Source: Bradyrhizobium sp. URHD0069 (GTDB lineage Bacteria > Pseudomonadota > Alphaproteobacteria > Rhizobiales > Xanthobacteraceae). From it: a DNA stretch of 64,000 nucleotides. The stretch covers positions 152,776 to 216,775 of the forward strand of contig NZ_JNIJ01000011.1 in NCBI RefSeq assembly GCF_000701345.1. The letters run 5' to 3'. How positions within the stretch are numbered: the first letter of the stretch is position 1; each line of letters begins with the position of its first letter. The position numbers and the translations under genes are program-made. The notes beneath the pieces were generated by a model. That model had not been told where the DNA came from. It saw only the letters and a program-made list of their open reading frames with translations, and made no database searches. Below, piece after piece: positions 25,370 to 33,548 of this stretch.

Positions 25370-26200
25370 TCAGTGCGCGGTCCAGCCGCCATCGACCGGT
25401 AAGGCGGTGCCAGTGATCGAAACAGCCGCATCGCTGGCGAGAAATACCGTGAGCGCACCCAGCTCTTCGACGGTTGCAAAGCGCTTGTTGGGTTGCTGCG
25501 CCAGCAGCGCATCACGGATGACCTGCTCGCGGGAAATTCCGTGAGCCTTGGCCTGACCGCCGATCTGCGCCTCGACCAGCGGGGTATAAACGTATCCCGG
25601 ACAGATCGCATTGCAGGTGATGCCCTCTTCGGCCGTTTCCAGCGCCGCAACCTTGGTCAGGCCGACGATGCCGTGCTTCGCGGCGACATAAGCGGCCTTG
25701 AATGGTGATGCGACCAACCCATGCGCCGACGCGATGTTGATAATGCGGCCAAACTTGTTTTTGCGCATCGCGGGCAGCGCCAGCCGGGTTGTGTGAAGAA
25801 ACGCCGATGACAGGTTGATCGACAGGATCGCATCCCATTTCTCGATCGGAAACTGATCGAGCGGCGCGACATACTGAATGCCCGCATTGTTGACGAGCAC
25901 GTCGAGCCGGCCATGCCCGGTCAGCGTCGCTGCGATCATCTCGGCGATCGTCTCCGCTTTCGTCATGTCGGCCGGCGAATAGCTTACCCTGACGCCATAG
26001 TCCGCTGATATCCGGTCCTTCGTCCTGGCAATCTCGGAGACAACGCCGAAGCCGTTCAGCACCACGGCCGAGCCGGCTTCAGCCAGCGCGCGGGCAATGC
26101 CGAGCCCGATGCCGCTGGTCGAGCCGGTAACGAGCGAGACCTTGCCAGCGAGAGGCCGCGAGGCCGACGGTGCGCCCTGCGTTTTCAGCTGAATATTCAT
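25370..26200 (-). CDS. bdhA: 3-hydroxybutyrate dehydrogenase
   Basis: The start is ATG 26200 with AAGGG seven bases upstream, giving 276 residues. It is an SDR with TGSTSGIGLGIA, NNAGIQYVAPLDQFP, the catalytic SAHGLVASPFKAAYVAAKHG region (Tyr-x3-Lys) and CPGYVYTPLVEAQI. The last block, with the glutamine residues after it, is characteristic of D-3-hydroxybutyrate dehydrogenases. It converts D-3-hydroxybutyrate to acetoacetate with NAD+, a step in polyhydroxybutyrate use. It is probably cotranscribed with the patatin gene and read divergently from a LysR gene. Confidence 0.88.
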   Translation of the reverse strand: MNIQLKTQGAPSASRPLAGKVSLVTGSTSGIGLGIARALAEAGSAVVLNGFGVVSEIARTKDRISADYGVRVSYSPADMTKAETIAEMIAATLTGHGRLDVLVNNAGIQYVAPLDQFPIEKWDAILSINLSSAFLHTTRLALPAMRKNKFGRIINIASAHGLVASPFKAAYVAAKHGIVGLTKVAALETAEEGITCNAICPGYVYTPLVEAQIGGQAKAHGISREQVIRDALLAQQPNKRFATVEELGALTVFLASDAAVSITGTALPVDGGWTAH

Positions 26201-26397
26201 GACAAATCCCTTCCGCCCTTCTTGTGGTTTCGGCACCTTGCGGAGCCATTCATTCCGACGGAAATCTGCACGGCGGGCGGGACCAATGGAAATGCCCTTT
26301 CGCTTCCGAAACCATAGGCGGGCGCTATCGCAGTTCTGGTGTCCTTGGCGCCCGAAATCGGTTAACTTTGGCGGTGCGATCCGGTCGGGGTGCGATC

Positions 26398-27300
26398 ATG
26401 GAGATGCATCAGGTTCGCTATTTCCTTGCCGTCGCGCGTGTGCTCAACTTCACCCGCGCCGCCGACGAGTGCAATGTGACCCAGCCGTCGCTGACGCGGG
26501 CGATCAAGCAGCTTGAGGCAGAGCTCGGTGGCGATCTGTTTCGCCGCGAGCGGCCCGCCGCGCAGCTGACCGAACTCGGTCTGCGCATGCATCCGCTGCT
26601 CAAGCAGTGCTACGAAGCCGCGACCGGCGCGCGCCAACTCGCGTCGTCCTTCAAGAGCGGTGAAGTCGGGGCGCTCCGGATCGCGCTCACGCATTCCGTC
26701 GACTTGGAGCTGTTGATTCCGCATCTCGACCAGATCAAGCGGCTATTCAACCGTTTGGAGTTCTGCTTCCTGCGCGGCAATAGCCGGGAAGTCGCGGAAT
26801 TCCTCAAAAAGGGCGAGGCCGAACTCGGCATCGCCGCTGAAATCAGCGAAGAATGGGACCGGTTCGATACCTGGCCCCTGTTCACCGAAGGCTTTCAGCT
26901 TGTCGTCAATAAGTGCCATCCGTTGGCGGACCGCAAAGACATCACCTTTGAGGATCTCCAGAAGCAGCAATGGCTCTCGCGAAATTTTTGCGAGCACGCC
27001 GAACGGTTGAGCACGTTGTTTCGGAGCCATGGCATCGACGTGGAACGCAGCCATAGGATTTCATCGGAACGCGATCTGATCGAATTGCTCGAAGCCGATG
27101 TCGGGGTTGCCGTTATTCCGCGCAGCGTCTCGACGCCGGAGACTCTGAAGCGGACAAATGTTGACGGGCTCGACATGCGCCGTACGGTCCATCTCTATGG
27201 CGTCGCCGGGCGCGAGCGCACCGCCGTTGCCTCCGCGGTAATGCGAATGCTGCGCGGCGCCGATTGGTCGCAGTATCTCAATCAGGACGCCGGTTCGTAG
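26398..27300 (+). CDS. LysR-family transcriptional regulator
   Basis: This 300-residue protein starts MEMHQVRYFLAVARVLNFTR. The helix-turn-helix TRAADECNVTQPSLTRAIKQ is clear, and L-G-G-D-L-F-R-R-E-R is the usual LysR linker. The effector domain begins near residue 90 (GALRIALTHSVDLELLIPHL). It is divergent from the 3-hydroxybutyrate dehydrogenase/patatin pair with about 200 bases between them, the usual LysR arrangement, so those genes are likely targets. Confidence 0.88.
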   Translation: MEMHQVRYFLAVARVLNFTRAADECNVTQPSLTRAIKQLEAELGGDLFRRERPAAQLTELGLRMHPLLKQCYEAATGARQLASSFKSGEVGALRIALTHSVDLELLIPHLDQIKRLFNRLEFCFLRGNSREVAEFLKKGEAELGIAAEISEEWDRFDTWPLFTEGFQLVVNKCHPLADRKDITFEDLQKQQWLSRNFCEHAERLSTLFRSHGIDVERSHRISSERDLIELLEADVGVAVIPRSVSTPETLKRTNVDGLDMRRTVHLYGVAGRERTAVASAVMRMLRGADWSQYLNQDAGS

Positions 27301-27339
27301 GGGCAACACTTCGATGCGCCCGCTTCCTTTGATTGCGCC

Positions 27340-28056
27340 TTAGTGCTCCTGACGTGCACTCTTTAACGCGGCAATGAGGTCGTCGATAGCCATGCGCTTG
27401 CGGAAGTCGGGATCGACAAACCGCGCCTTCACCAAGCCGTCGCGGCCGATCACGAAGGTCGCGGGAATCGGCAGCATCCAGCCGTCATTGCCGTGAAAAT
27501 TCGACAAGTCCTCATAGGACAACAGGTGCTGTATTTCGGTGCCGAGCCAGATCGCGAGGTTTAGTGATAGTGCATAGCCGTTATCGAGGTCGGTCAATAC
27601 CGGGAACGGTGCACCGGAGTCGGATTTGAATTTCTCAGTAAATTCCTGAATTTCGGGCATGATCGCGACGACCTGGCCGCCCGACGCCCTGATTTGATCG
27701 TAGGCCTGGATCACCGCGCTGACGTTCAACCTGCAATAAGGGCACCAGTGGCCGCGATAAAACATCACCGCAATCGGTCCTTTTTGCAGAAACGAGTCCA
27801 GGCTGATCAGCCGGCCGGTCTCATCCGGCAAAATGAAGGGCGGCATCGGATCGCCAGGCCGTGGCGCGTTTTCTCCGCCGCTATTTTTGTGGATCCGCGC
27901 GACCAGGCGGTCAACCGCCTCGCCATAGGCCGGAAAGATCTCGCGCCCCGCAGCGCCATAAGCTTCCAACTGCTCTCTCAATGTCCCTTCCATGTTGCGA
28001 CACTTGCGGAAAGCGAGCTTAAGGCGCTCGGCGTTGGCAGGCGATAGCGACATCAT
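27340..28056 (-). CDS. Peroxiredoxin-like (AhpC/TSA) protein
   Basis: The favoured start is ATG 28056, six bases after GGAG, giving 238 residues. ATG 28110 lacks a good site and would overlap the upstream gene. After a helical N-terminus (about residues 1-80) comes a thioredoxin fold with GPIAVMFYRGHWCPYCRLNV. The W-C-P-Y-C pair is a thioredoxin-like rather than the T-x-x-C site of standard peroxiredoxins. It probably reduces a peroxide or a protein disulfide in the cytoplasm. The LysR gene converges on it with 39 bases between. Confidence 0.82.
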   Translation of the reverse strand: MMSLSPANAERLKLAFRKCRNMEGTLREQLEAYGAAGREIFPAYGEAVDRLVARIHKNSGGENAPRPGDPMPPFILPDETGRLISLDSFLQKGPIAVMFYRGHWCPYCRLNVSAVIQAYDQIRASGGQVVAIMPEIQEFTEKFKSDSGAPFPVLTDLDNGYALSLNLAIWLGTEIQHLLSYEDLSNFHGNDGWMLPIPATFVIGRDGLVKARFVDPDFRKRMAIDDLIAALKSARQEH

Positions 28057-28087
28057 CTCTTGCTCCGGCGGATTGGGTTTTCCAAAT

Positions 28088-28507
28088 TCACTGATTGATA
28101 CTTGTGGCATCAGGCGGCATCGAAGTCGGATTTCTCGGAGCTAATTTTATTACCCCGTGCAGGCCGCCCGCAAGGGGCGGCCTCCTTGCTTGCAAAAAAA
28201 ATGTCGATGCCCTTGGCTCCGATTCAGGGCCGATAGAAGTTGCCGGTCGACCCAGCGTTCCGGAGACCATGTACATCTGGCCGCCGTCCATGAAGAAGAT
28301 GTTGTTGTTCGGCACCTTCTTGGCATCCTTCATCATCGCCTCGTGATTTTTGGCGCCTGATGCCATGGCCATCGTTGTCATTGTTCCCGGGCCGCTATAC
28401 ATGTAGGCCAAGCCCGGATTGAATTCCCAAGAGACCAGCGAGAACGCCGCGGTTGCCATCGCCGCGCGCGCAGCTGCCGCAATTAAGGTCTTGGACAAAG
28501 GGGACAT
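28088..28507 (-). CDS. Exported hypothetical protein
   Basis: The start is ATG 28507 with GGAGGAG upstream, giving 139 residues. A signal-like segment (SKTLIAAAARAAMATAAFSL) is followed by a Met-rich part (YMYSGPGTMTTMAMASGA, AMMKDAKKV, FMDGGQMYMVSG) and a C-terminus rich in Arg and Pro. The change of character after about residue 95 could reflect a frameshift. Methionine clusters of this type can bind copper, but no clear metal site is arranged here. Function unknown. Confidence 0.5.
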   Translation of the reverse strand: MSPLSKTLIAAAARAAMATAAFSLVSWEFNPGLAYMYSGPGTMTTMAMASGAKNHEAMMKDAKKVPNNNIFFMDGGQMYMVSGTLGRPATSIGPESEPRASTFFLQARRPPLAGGLHGVIKLAPRNPTSMPPDATSINQ

Positions 28508-28752
28508 TGGAAGCTCCTCCGAATTGACGTGGACGCCCGCCAATCGGGCGCTGACACATCAAAGCCTGAATGGTTCACCGTTAGAAATGCCGTTGCACAA
28601 TCGGTTTGATAGCCGTGGTGCATCGCTCGGGCTGCAATAGCGCGCGGCTATCGACTTGAGAGCGAGCTTGTATTTCATATTGCCGGATGGCGCGTTCATT
28701 CTGTTCCCGAAGCCATGCTGCCGGCATGCGTCAAAGGAACAGGAGACGTCAC

Positions 28753-29232
28753 ATGAAGAATCGTATTGTAGATCTCTGCACATCGCTACTGTTGATACTG
28801 ATTCTGGTGTCGGCCGTTTCCGTCGCAAGGGCCGATAGCGATGATGGGATCGTCCGGGTAAAGAGCGCAGTTTCGATGGGTGAGGCGATCACCCGCATAA
28901 AGACCGACATCGCCAGCAAAGGCATCAAGTTCTTCATCGAGATAGATCAATCGAAGCTGGCGGCCGACGCCGGAATCAAACTTCGCCCTTCAAGCCTCCT
29001 GATATTCGGAAATCCGCCGCTTGGGACCCAGTTTATCACGTCGAACCCGAACGCCGGGCTCGACTGGCCGGTCCGCTTGCTGCTGACGGAGGACGACAAG
29101 GGCGGGGTATGGGCGGTCTGGACCGATTTCGAGTGGATTGCCAAGCGTCACAACATCAGGGACCGCGTCGCGCAATTCAAGATGGCGACCATGGTCGTCG
29201 AGTCGATCACGTCGACAATCACGACCAAGTAA
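28753..29232 (+). CDS. Exported DUF302 protein
   Basis: The start is ATG 28753 after CAGGAGACGTCAC, giving 159 residues with a signal peptide (LLLILILVSAVSVARA). The mature part matches DUF302: VSMGEAITRIKTDIASKGIK, F-F-I-E-I-D-Q-S, L-I-F-G-N-P-P-L-G-T, then PVRLLLTEDDKGGVWAVWTD. DUF302 proteins are small envelope or cytoplasmic proteins with no settled function. It heads a plus-strand series with the reductase fragment, cupin and MFS genes. Confidence 0.8.
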   Translation: MKNRIVDLCTSLLLILILVSAVSVARADSDDGIVRVKSAVSMGEAITRIKTDIASKGIKFFIEIDQSKLAADAGIKLRPSSLLIFGNPPLGTQFITSNPNAGLDWPVRLLLTEDDKGGVWAVWTDFEWIAKRHNIRDRVAQFKMATMVVESITSTITTK

Positions 29233-29328
29233 CAGCGCAGAACGGCGCGCGGAAAAACCCTTCAGGCCGCGGCAATGAACGCGGCCTTTCCGGGCTCGCC
29301 TGTAATCACCAATGGACGAGGCAAATCG

Positions 29329-29520
29329 ATGAGATCCGAAAAATTCGACGTGGTGATCCTTGGAGGCGGCAACGCCGATATTGCCGTTACCGGTCCTGTC
29401 AGACGCGCTGGAATGTCGGTCGCGATGATCAAATGGCACGATCTCGGCGGGACCTGCCCGAACCGCGGCTGCACGCCGAAGAAAGTTCTGGTTTCCTCCG
29501 ATATCAAGCACATGCTGTGA
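29329..29520 (+). pseudogene. N-terminal fragment of a flavoprotein disulfide reductase
   Basis: The 63-residue frame opens MRSEKFDVVILGGGNADIAV, the FAD-binding GxGxxA-type start, and reaches GGTCPNRGCTPKKVL. The C-x4-C redox pair is typical of glutathione/mercuric/lipoamide reductases. The frame then stops. The following sequence does not continue the enzyme, which should be about 450 residues. The start has no strong ribosome site. It is a truncated remnant between the DUF302 and cupin genes. Confidence 0.75.
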
Positions 29521-29666
29521 CACTGTTGAGAACAGATCTTTCGCATAGCGCTACGCTATCGATTCAAAAGCCAACCGGCATTTCCTCAAGCTGGTGATTT
29601 CAACGATGGTTGCTCTCATCGTCGGCCAGATCATTCGAGGCACGGCAGAACAGAGGAGACCACGAC

Positions 29667-30158
29667 ATGTTCAAGCACACGATAAATTCACGCGCGCTCT
29701 GGCACGGCCTCGCGCTTGCCTGCGTCATCGCCGGATCGACCGCCGCGACGTCGACGACATTCGCCGGCGAATGTCCCGGCGACAAGATGAAAGCCAACGC
29801 CCGCGAGAAGGTTGACTTCAAGCCGGTCGGCGTCACCGACATGACCCTGGGTTCGATCAATCTCGAGAAGCAACCGGCCCATCTCAAGGACCGCGAGCTG
29901 CGTTTCCGCAAGTTGACGATCGAGCCCGGCGGCATCGTGCCGTGGCACAGCCACGATGACCGGCCAGCCCTGATCTATGTGCAACAGGGCGAAATCGTCG
30001 AATATGCCAGCAACTGCGCCGAGCCTATTCTGCACAAGGCCGGCGATATCAGGCCCGAGGTATTCGGCACCTCGCACTGGTGGAAGAATCTCGGAACCCA
30101 AACTGTCATTCTGTATGTCGGCGATGTACGCAAGGATCCGCACGACCACAATATGTAA
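29667..30158 (+). CDS. Exported cupin protein
   Basis: The start is ATG 29667 after GAGGAG, giving 163 residues with a signal peptide ending TTFAGE. The cupin core shows G-G-I-V-P-W-H-S-H-D-D-R-P (metal-binding HxH and D/E) and Y-V-Q-Q-G-E-I-V-E-Y (G-x5-P/E motif), with a second part near GTSHWWKNLG holding another histidine. It probably binds a metal in the periplasm; enzymatic or binding role unknown. It is followed by a strong stem-loop and an MFS gene on the same strand. Confidence 0.8.
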   Translation: MFKHTINSRALWHGLALACVIAGSTAATSTTFAGECPGDKMKANAREKVDFKPVGVTDMTLGSINLEKQPAHLKDRELRFRKLTIEPGGIVPWHSHDDRPALIYVQQGEIVEYASNCAEPILHKAGDIRPEVFGTSHWWKNLGTQTVILYVGDVRKDPHDHNM

Positions 30159-30176
30159 CGAGCACGCCTCGTTGCC

Positions 30177-30231
30177 GGATGTGACGTTTTGGGGTCCCCC
30201 GTGTTGCCCCACACGCCCAGACGTCACATCC
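30177..30231. promoter_or_regulatory. Long imperfectly nested stem-loop
   Basis: A perfect 11-bp stem, GGATGTGACGT at 30177-30187 with ACGTCACATCC at 30221-30231, encloses 33 bases. These contain GGGGTCCCC and a small hairpin GTGT-TGCCCC-ACAC. It begins 18 bases after the cupin stop and ends 34 bases before the MFS start. It may be a terminator without a T-run, an attenuator, or (since TGACGTCA-like arms are palindromic) a protein-binding site. Confidence 0.6.
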
Positions 30232-30265
30232 CCTTTAGTCCGGGCCTTGCGAGGAGCGGCGCGCC

Positions 30266-31465
30266 ATGACCGACATATCAGCCGACATGAAATCCGATAC
30301 CGTGGAAACACACGGTCATTCGCCGGGCGTGGTGCTGCGATCGTTCGTCATCGGCCTGACTGCGTTCTTGACTGTGGTCGATCTGTTTGCCACGCAGGCC
30401 ATCCTGCCGTCACTGGCCAGGCATTATAACGTGACCCCGGCGGCAATGGGATTCGCGGTCAATGCCAGCACGATGGGAATGGCGGTTGCCGGACTTGTCG
30501 TCGGATTTTTGAGCCAACACATCGATCGCCGGCTCGGCATTCTCTTGAGTCTTGCCTTTCTCGCCGTTCCGACAACCCTGCTGGCGGTCGCGCCTAACCT
30601 CACGGTATTCACGATTCTCCGTATCACCCAGGGCCTGTGCATGGCATCGGCGTTCGCGCTGACGCTTGCCTATCTCGGCGAACAATGCAGTTCGATGGAT
30701 GCCGGGGGCGCATTCGCGGCCTATATCACCGGCAACGTCGCGAGCAACCTGGTCGGCCGGCTGGTTTCCGCAGCGGTCGTAGACATGCTCGGGCTGGCAT
30801 CGAATTTCTATTTTTTCCTGTTGAATCTCGCCGGCGCGGTTCTGGTGTATTTCACCATCCATCGCGTGCGCCCGATGCATTCGATGCCAATGTCGCAATC
30901 GCCGTTCGCGGCCATGATCGCTCACTGGCGCAATCCGGCGTTGCGCGCCGCGTTCGGCATCGGCTTCTGCATCCTGTTCGCCTTCATCGGTACATTCACT
31001 TTCGTGAACTTTGTACTGGTAAGTCCGCCGCTTTCCCTGGGACGAATGGAGTTGGGTTTTGTCTATTTTGTCTTCCTGCCCTCCATCGTGACGACGCTCT
31101 TTGCCGGAACAGCGGTGGCGCGCTTTGGAACGCGGCCGGCGATCTGGGGCGCGCTCGCGGTTGCGGCAATCGGCCTGCCGCTGATGCTGTCCTCGCATCT
31201 TCTCGAAGTGCTCACCGGCATGGTTCTGGTCGGGGTCGGAACGTTCTTCGCGCAGGCCGCTGCAACCGGTTTTGTCGGACGGGTAGCCACTGAAAACCGC
31301 GGCGTCGCAAGCGGGACCTATCTCGCCTGCTACTTCCTTGGTGGCCTTGTCGGCAGCGCGGTTCTCGGGCAGCTTTTCGACCGCTTGGGATGGACCGCCT
31401 GCGTCGCCGGTGTCGGCGCGTCCCTTGCCGTAGCCGCACGGCTTACGGCGCGTCTTAGGGCCTGA
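30266..31465 (+). CDS. MFS transporter (YnfM-like)
   Basis: This 399-residue protein has twelve predicted hydrophobic segments. The N-terminal ITALFTVVDLFATQAILPSL-like first helix (here TAFLTVVDLFATQAILPSLA) and the loop Q-H-I-D-R-R-L-G-I between helices 2 and 3 are standard MFS features. The family closest by eye is the YnfM/arabinose-efflux group, which exports small molecules or takes up few known substrates. GAGG precedes the start. It may share a transcript with the cupin gene through the stem-loop at 30177-30231. Confidence 0.82.
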   Translation: MTDISADMKSDTVETHGHSPGVVLRSFVIGLTAFLTVVDLFATQAILPSLARHYNVTPAAMGFAVNASTMGMAVAGLVVGFLSQHIDRRLGILLSLAFLAVPTTLLAVAPNLTVFTILRITQGLCMASAFALTLAYLGEQCSSMDAGGAFAAYITGNVASNLVGRLVSAAVVDMLGLASNFYFFLLNLAGAVLVYFTIHRVRPMHSMPMSQSPFAAMIAHWRNPALRAAFGIGFCILFAFIGTFTFVNFVLVSPPLSLGRMELGFVYFVFLPSIVTTLFAGTAVARFGTRPAIWGALAVAAIGLPLMLSSHLLEVLTGMVLVGVGTFFAQAAATGFVGRVATENRGVASGTYLACYFLGGLVGSAVLGQLFDRLGWTACVAGVGASLAVAARLTARLRA

Positions 31466-31589
31466 CTCAGCTTTGTGTTATTCGCCGACATGGCGGTCCG
31501 TTCGCGACATGTCTGCTTTGTTTGCCGAAGATAGATCCCGCTTCCGGAGAAAAAAGTTGAGCTAAAAACTGCGTCCCACACCACGCAGT

Positions 31590-31835
31590 GCTGATAGCGC
31601 CCGGTCTCTGGCTCGCGTCTCCGAAAAACGGGAATATTTCAAATGTAGGCCGGAGACTATCGGCGATTTCGCTCCCAAGTTGTTCAAATTTGGAGTATAG
31701 AGACGGACATCAAATTCACAGAAAGCCACAATTGGCGGGCACTTATCGGATTTTAAGGCCCACAATCTCTAGCTGAGTGACTGGCTGGCTGGGGCGGGAG
31801 GATTCGAACCTCCGCATGGTGGAATCAAAATCAGC
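31590..31835 (-). repeat. tRNA-end-like dispersed repeat, copy C
   Basis: Homologous to copy B over about 200 bases, including CCGGTCTC, AAAAACGGGAATATTTCAAA, GCCGGAGACTATC and a CACAATTGGCGGG segment near 31728-31740 where the hairpin stem is partly lost. It ends, on the minus strand, in the well-kept 3' half of a tRNA-Gln. This copy shows what the family is: the 3' end of a tRNA gene plus its downstream terminator region. Flanking bases 31466-31589 and 31836-32150 contain no convincing gene. Confidence 0.7.
31786..31835 (-). pseudogene. 3' half of tRNA-Gln (UUG)
   Basis: On the minus strand the sequence holds an anticodon-loop-like TTTTGAT (anticodon TTG), a perfectly paired T arm GGAGG-TTCGAAT-CCTCC, the acceptor strand CGCCCCA and GCCA at 31786. 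The matching 5' half (expected TGGGGCG start, D arm) is absent, and the anticodon stem already mismatches. It is a break-point remnant, as left by integration into or excision from a tRNA gene. Confidence 0.7.
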
Positions 31836-32150
31836 CAATCCTCTCAATGATATCAGCGGCCATTCTGAAAAAAGCGTGGAATTCAGCTTTAAAGATATCA
31901 ATGGGTTAGCCGGCGGTTCAGAATGAGCATGGCTCGAAGATTCGTGACCCCGCGAGGCGATTCAGGTCCTTGCGTTAGAATGCTGCTGACCGTGTTTGGC
32001 GAAAATATGCACGACCAGCCCCCCTCCCGAACCGGCTGCCGCTTGTATCCCTTTGACCGAGACCGCCTCCCCTCCCGCCAACGGCGAGAACCCCACTTAC
32101 TGAGAAGATTTCAACCGATTGCTTGGCGCGGGGGCACGAAACAAACCGGA

Positions 32151-32516
32151 TCAGCCGGAGCGGGAGTAGCCGCCGTCCAGAAGCAATTGCCGCCATGAGG
32201 CCAACTTATCTTCTTGAGGCGAAGCGCGGCCGTGCATAGCGTCGTAGAAAAATAGATAATCCTCCCTTGTAAGATTGGATTTGAAATATCCCCTATGCTG
32301 CCAAAATTCATCCTTTAGGCGCTTCTCGGTGATGGTTGAATGATGGCCGAAAAATTGGTTGATGCGCTTTCCATGTATTGAACATTCGCCAAGAAAATTG
32401 CGCGCGCTAGCGATCATCCGCCCATCTTTCACGCCAACTAGGTTCTCTTCGTATTGAAACCCATGCTGCAACAGCGGCTGTCCGCACCAACAATGAGTCT
32501 GTTTCACTTTGATCAT
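32151..32516 (-). CDS. Hypothetical protein
   Basis: This 121-residue protein starts MIKVKQTHCWCGQPLLQHGF, with two cysteines in a C-W-C arrangement near the N-terminus. It continues with charged helices (TITEKRLKDEFWQHRGYF, EDKLASWRQLLLDGG). There is no signal peptide or membrane segment. It lies 38 bases downstream of another unknown gene on the same strand, and the two may form a small operon. Base composition is visibly lower in G+C than nearby genes, suggesting transfer. No family recognised. Confidence 0.5.
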   Translation of the reverse strand: MIKVKQTHCWCGQPLLQHGFQYEENLVGVKDGRMIASARNFLGECSIHGKRINQFFGHHSTITEKRLKDEFWQHRGYFKSNLTREDYLFFYDAMHGRASPQEDKLASWRQLLLDGGYSRSG

Positions 32517-32554
32517 GGACTGTTACAGCTTGTAGCGGATGTCGATAAGTCTAA

Positions 32555-32917
32555 TCATATTAGGCCGCTTTCGGCGGCCCCTTCTTTTTCGAAAGTCGGC
32601 GGGGCAGCTACGATCCCCTTAAGTACCGCTAGAGTGTCGATAAGTTCATCTGCAGCCTTTGAAAATTCATCAGGCGGTGAATCCGCCATTGCCACCCAAA
32701 CGGATTTGTAGTGATCGGCATCGACCCAAATATGAAGTGCCCATGTGAATTGCGCGCCGAGATAAATATCTTCCTTAAGCCTACACCTTAAGAACGGGAT
32801 AAACCCCATTGCGGCGTCGGTGCCAGCAAATTGGTCTTCTGGTGATTTCGCCGACTTAAGTTGCTCTATCATGAAGTCCAGCGAATCTAGCAGCCAAGGT
32901 CGCAGATCGCACAACAT
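32555..32917 (-). CDS. Hypothetical protein
   Basis: This 120-residue protein is acidic and helical: LRPWLLDSLDFMIEQLKSAK, the central FIPFLRCRLKEDIYLGAQF, then SKAADELIDTLAVLKGIVAA. The pattern suggests a small soluble helical bundle. It sits just upstream of the unknown gene at 32151 and is likely cotranscribed. It shares that gene's lower G+C flavour. No family recognised. Confidence 0.5.
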   Translation of the reverse strand: MLCDLRPWLLDSLDFMIEQLKSAKSPEDQFAGTDAAMGFIPFLRCRLKEDIYLGAQFTWALHIWVDADHYKSVWVAMADSPPDEFSKAADELIDTLAVLKGIVAAPPTFEKEGAAESGLI

Positions 32918-32985
32918 CAGACTGTCAATTCTTTATCTTTGTAAATCAGTGTAAAGCTGGTTTCGAGAAGCTGAAGCCATCTCAG

Positions 32986-33099
32986 CTATTTCTGCGCCAT
33001 TTGAGAAGTATGAGGTAGGTCCGGGAATTGATTGCCCCCGAAAACTGAACCGGCATAAGCGCACGTCGCGACGACGACGACCCTAACGATGATGGACAT
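32986..33099 (-). CDS. Very small exported or membrane peptide
   Basis: A 37-residue frame starts at ATG 33099 with GAGG seven bases upstream. It reads MSIIVRVVVVATCAYAGSVF, then GGNQFPDLPHTS and MAQK before the stop. The N-terminus is hydrophobic, with a possible cleavage after A-Y-A. It is a plausible small envelope peptide, but the evidence is only its ribosome site and composition. Confidence 0.35.
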   Translation of the reverse strand: MSIIVRVVVVATCAYAGSVFGGNQFPDLPHTSQMAQK

Positions 33100-33271
33100 T
33101 TTGCTGCCTCTTGCTTGTTGGAGACAGCCTAACAAGGATTCGTTTCAGGCCACTTAGGAAAAGTGGTTTTCAGGCCGTTCAAAGGCTTGGTAAACAGTTT
33201 GTTTGCGTCAATCACGCGATTGAACGGCATAAGTATCGGAATGCTGCGAATGATTGCCACCGATGATATAC

Positions 33272-33290
33272 CATGTTGGTCCACAACATG
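33272..33290. promoter_or_regulatory. Dyad before a small gene
   Basis: CATGTTG-GTCCA-CAACATG is a perfect 7-bp dyad ending ten bases before the ATG at 33301 and touching its weak GAGG site. It could be an operator or an RNA hairpin that hides the ribosome site. Confidence 0.5.
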
Positions 33291-33300
33291 AGGTCACGCC

Positions 33301-33438
33301 ATGACACCAGAGGAAGCTCTACGAAATATTCTAAGTCTCGTAGATGGATCGGACGAAATGGAAGACGTTCACGCTCTGCAGATACTTTTGCAGACCGTCA
33401 AGACGTTAGCTGAGAAGGGCTTGGGGCGCTCGGAGTAG
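33301..33438 (+). CDS. Small helical protein
   Basis: A 45-residue frame reads MTPEEALRNILSLVDGSDEM, then EDVHALQILLQTVKTLAEKG and LGRSE before the stop. The pattern is amphipathic helices with no membrane segment. A weak GAGG lies upstream and is overlapped by a 19-bp dyad at 33272-33290. The arrangement resembles small autoregulated proteins, but no family is recognised. Confidence 0.4.
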   Translation: MTPEEALRNILSLVDGSDEMEDVHALQILLQTVKTLAEKGLGRSE

Positions 33439-33548
33439 CTCCCAGAACGAAGAAGGTGCCGCACTGCTATTCCTCGCTGCCGGACCACATTTGAAGATCG
33501 TGTCGAGCGGGTTGATCTCGCAGATTTCGATGTCTCCGTGCCCAACCA

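Noticed and set aside
31975..32196. A 73-codon glycine-rich minus-strand frame
   Set aside because: No ribosome site; the G-rich run comes from a local C-rich stretch.
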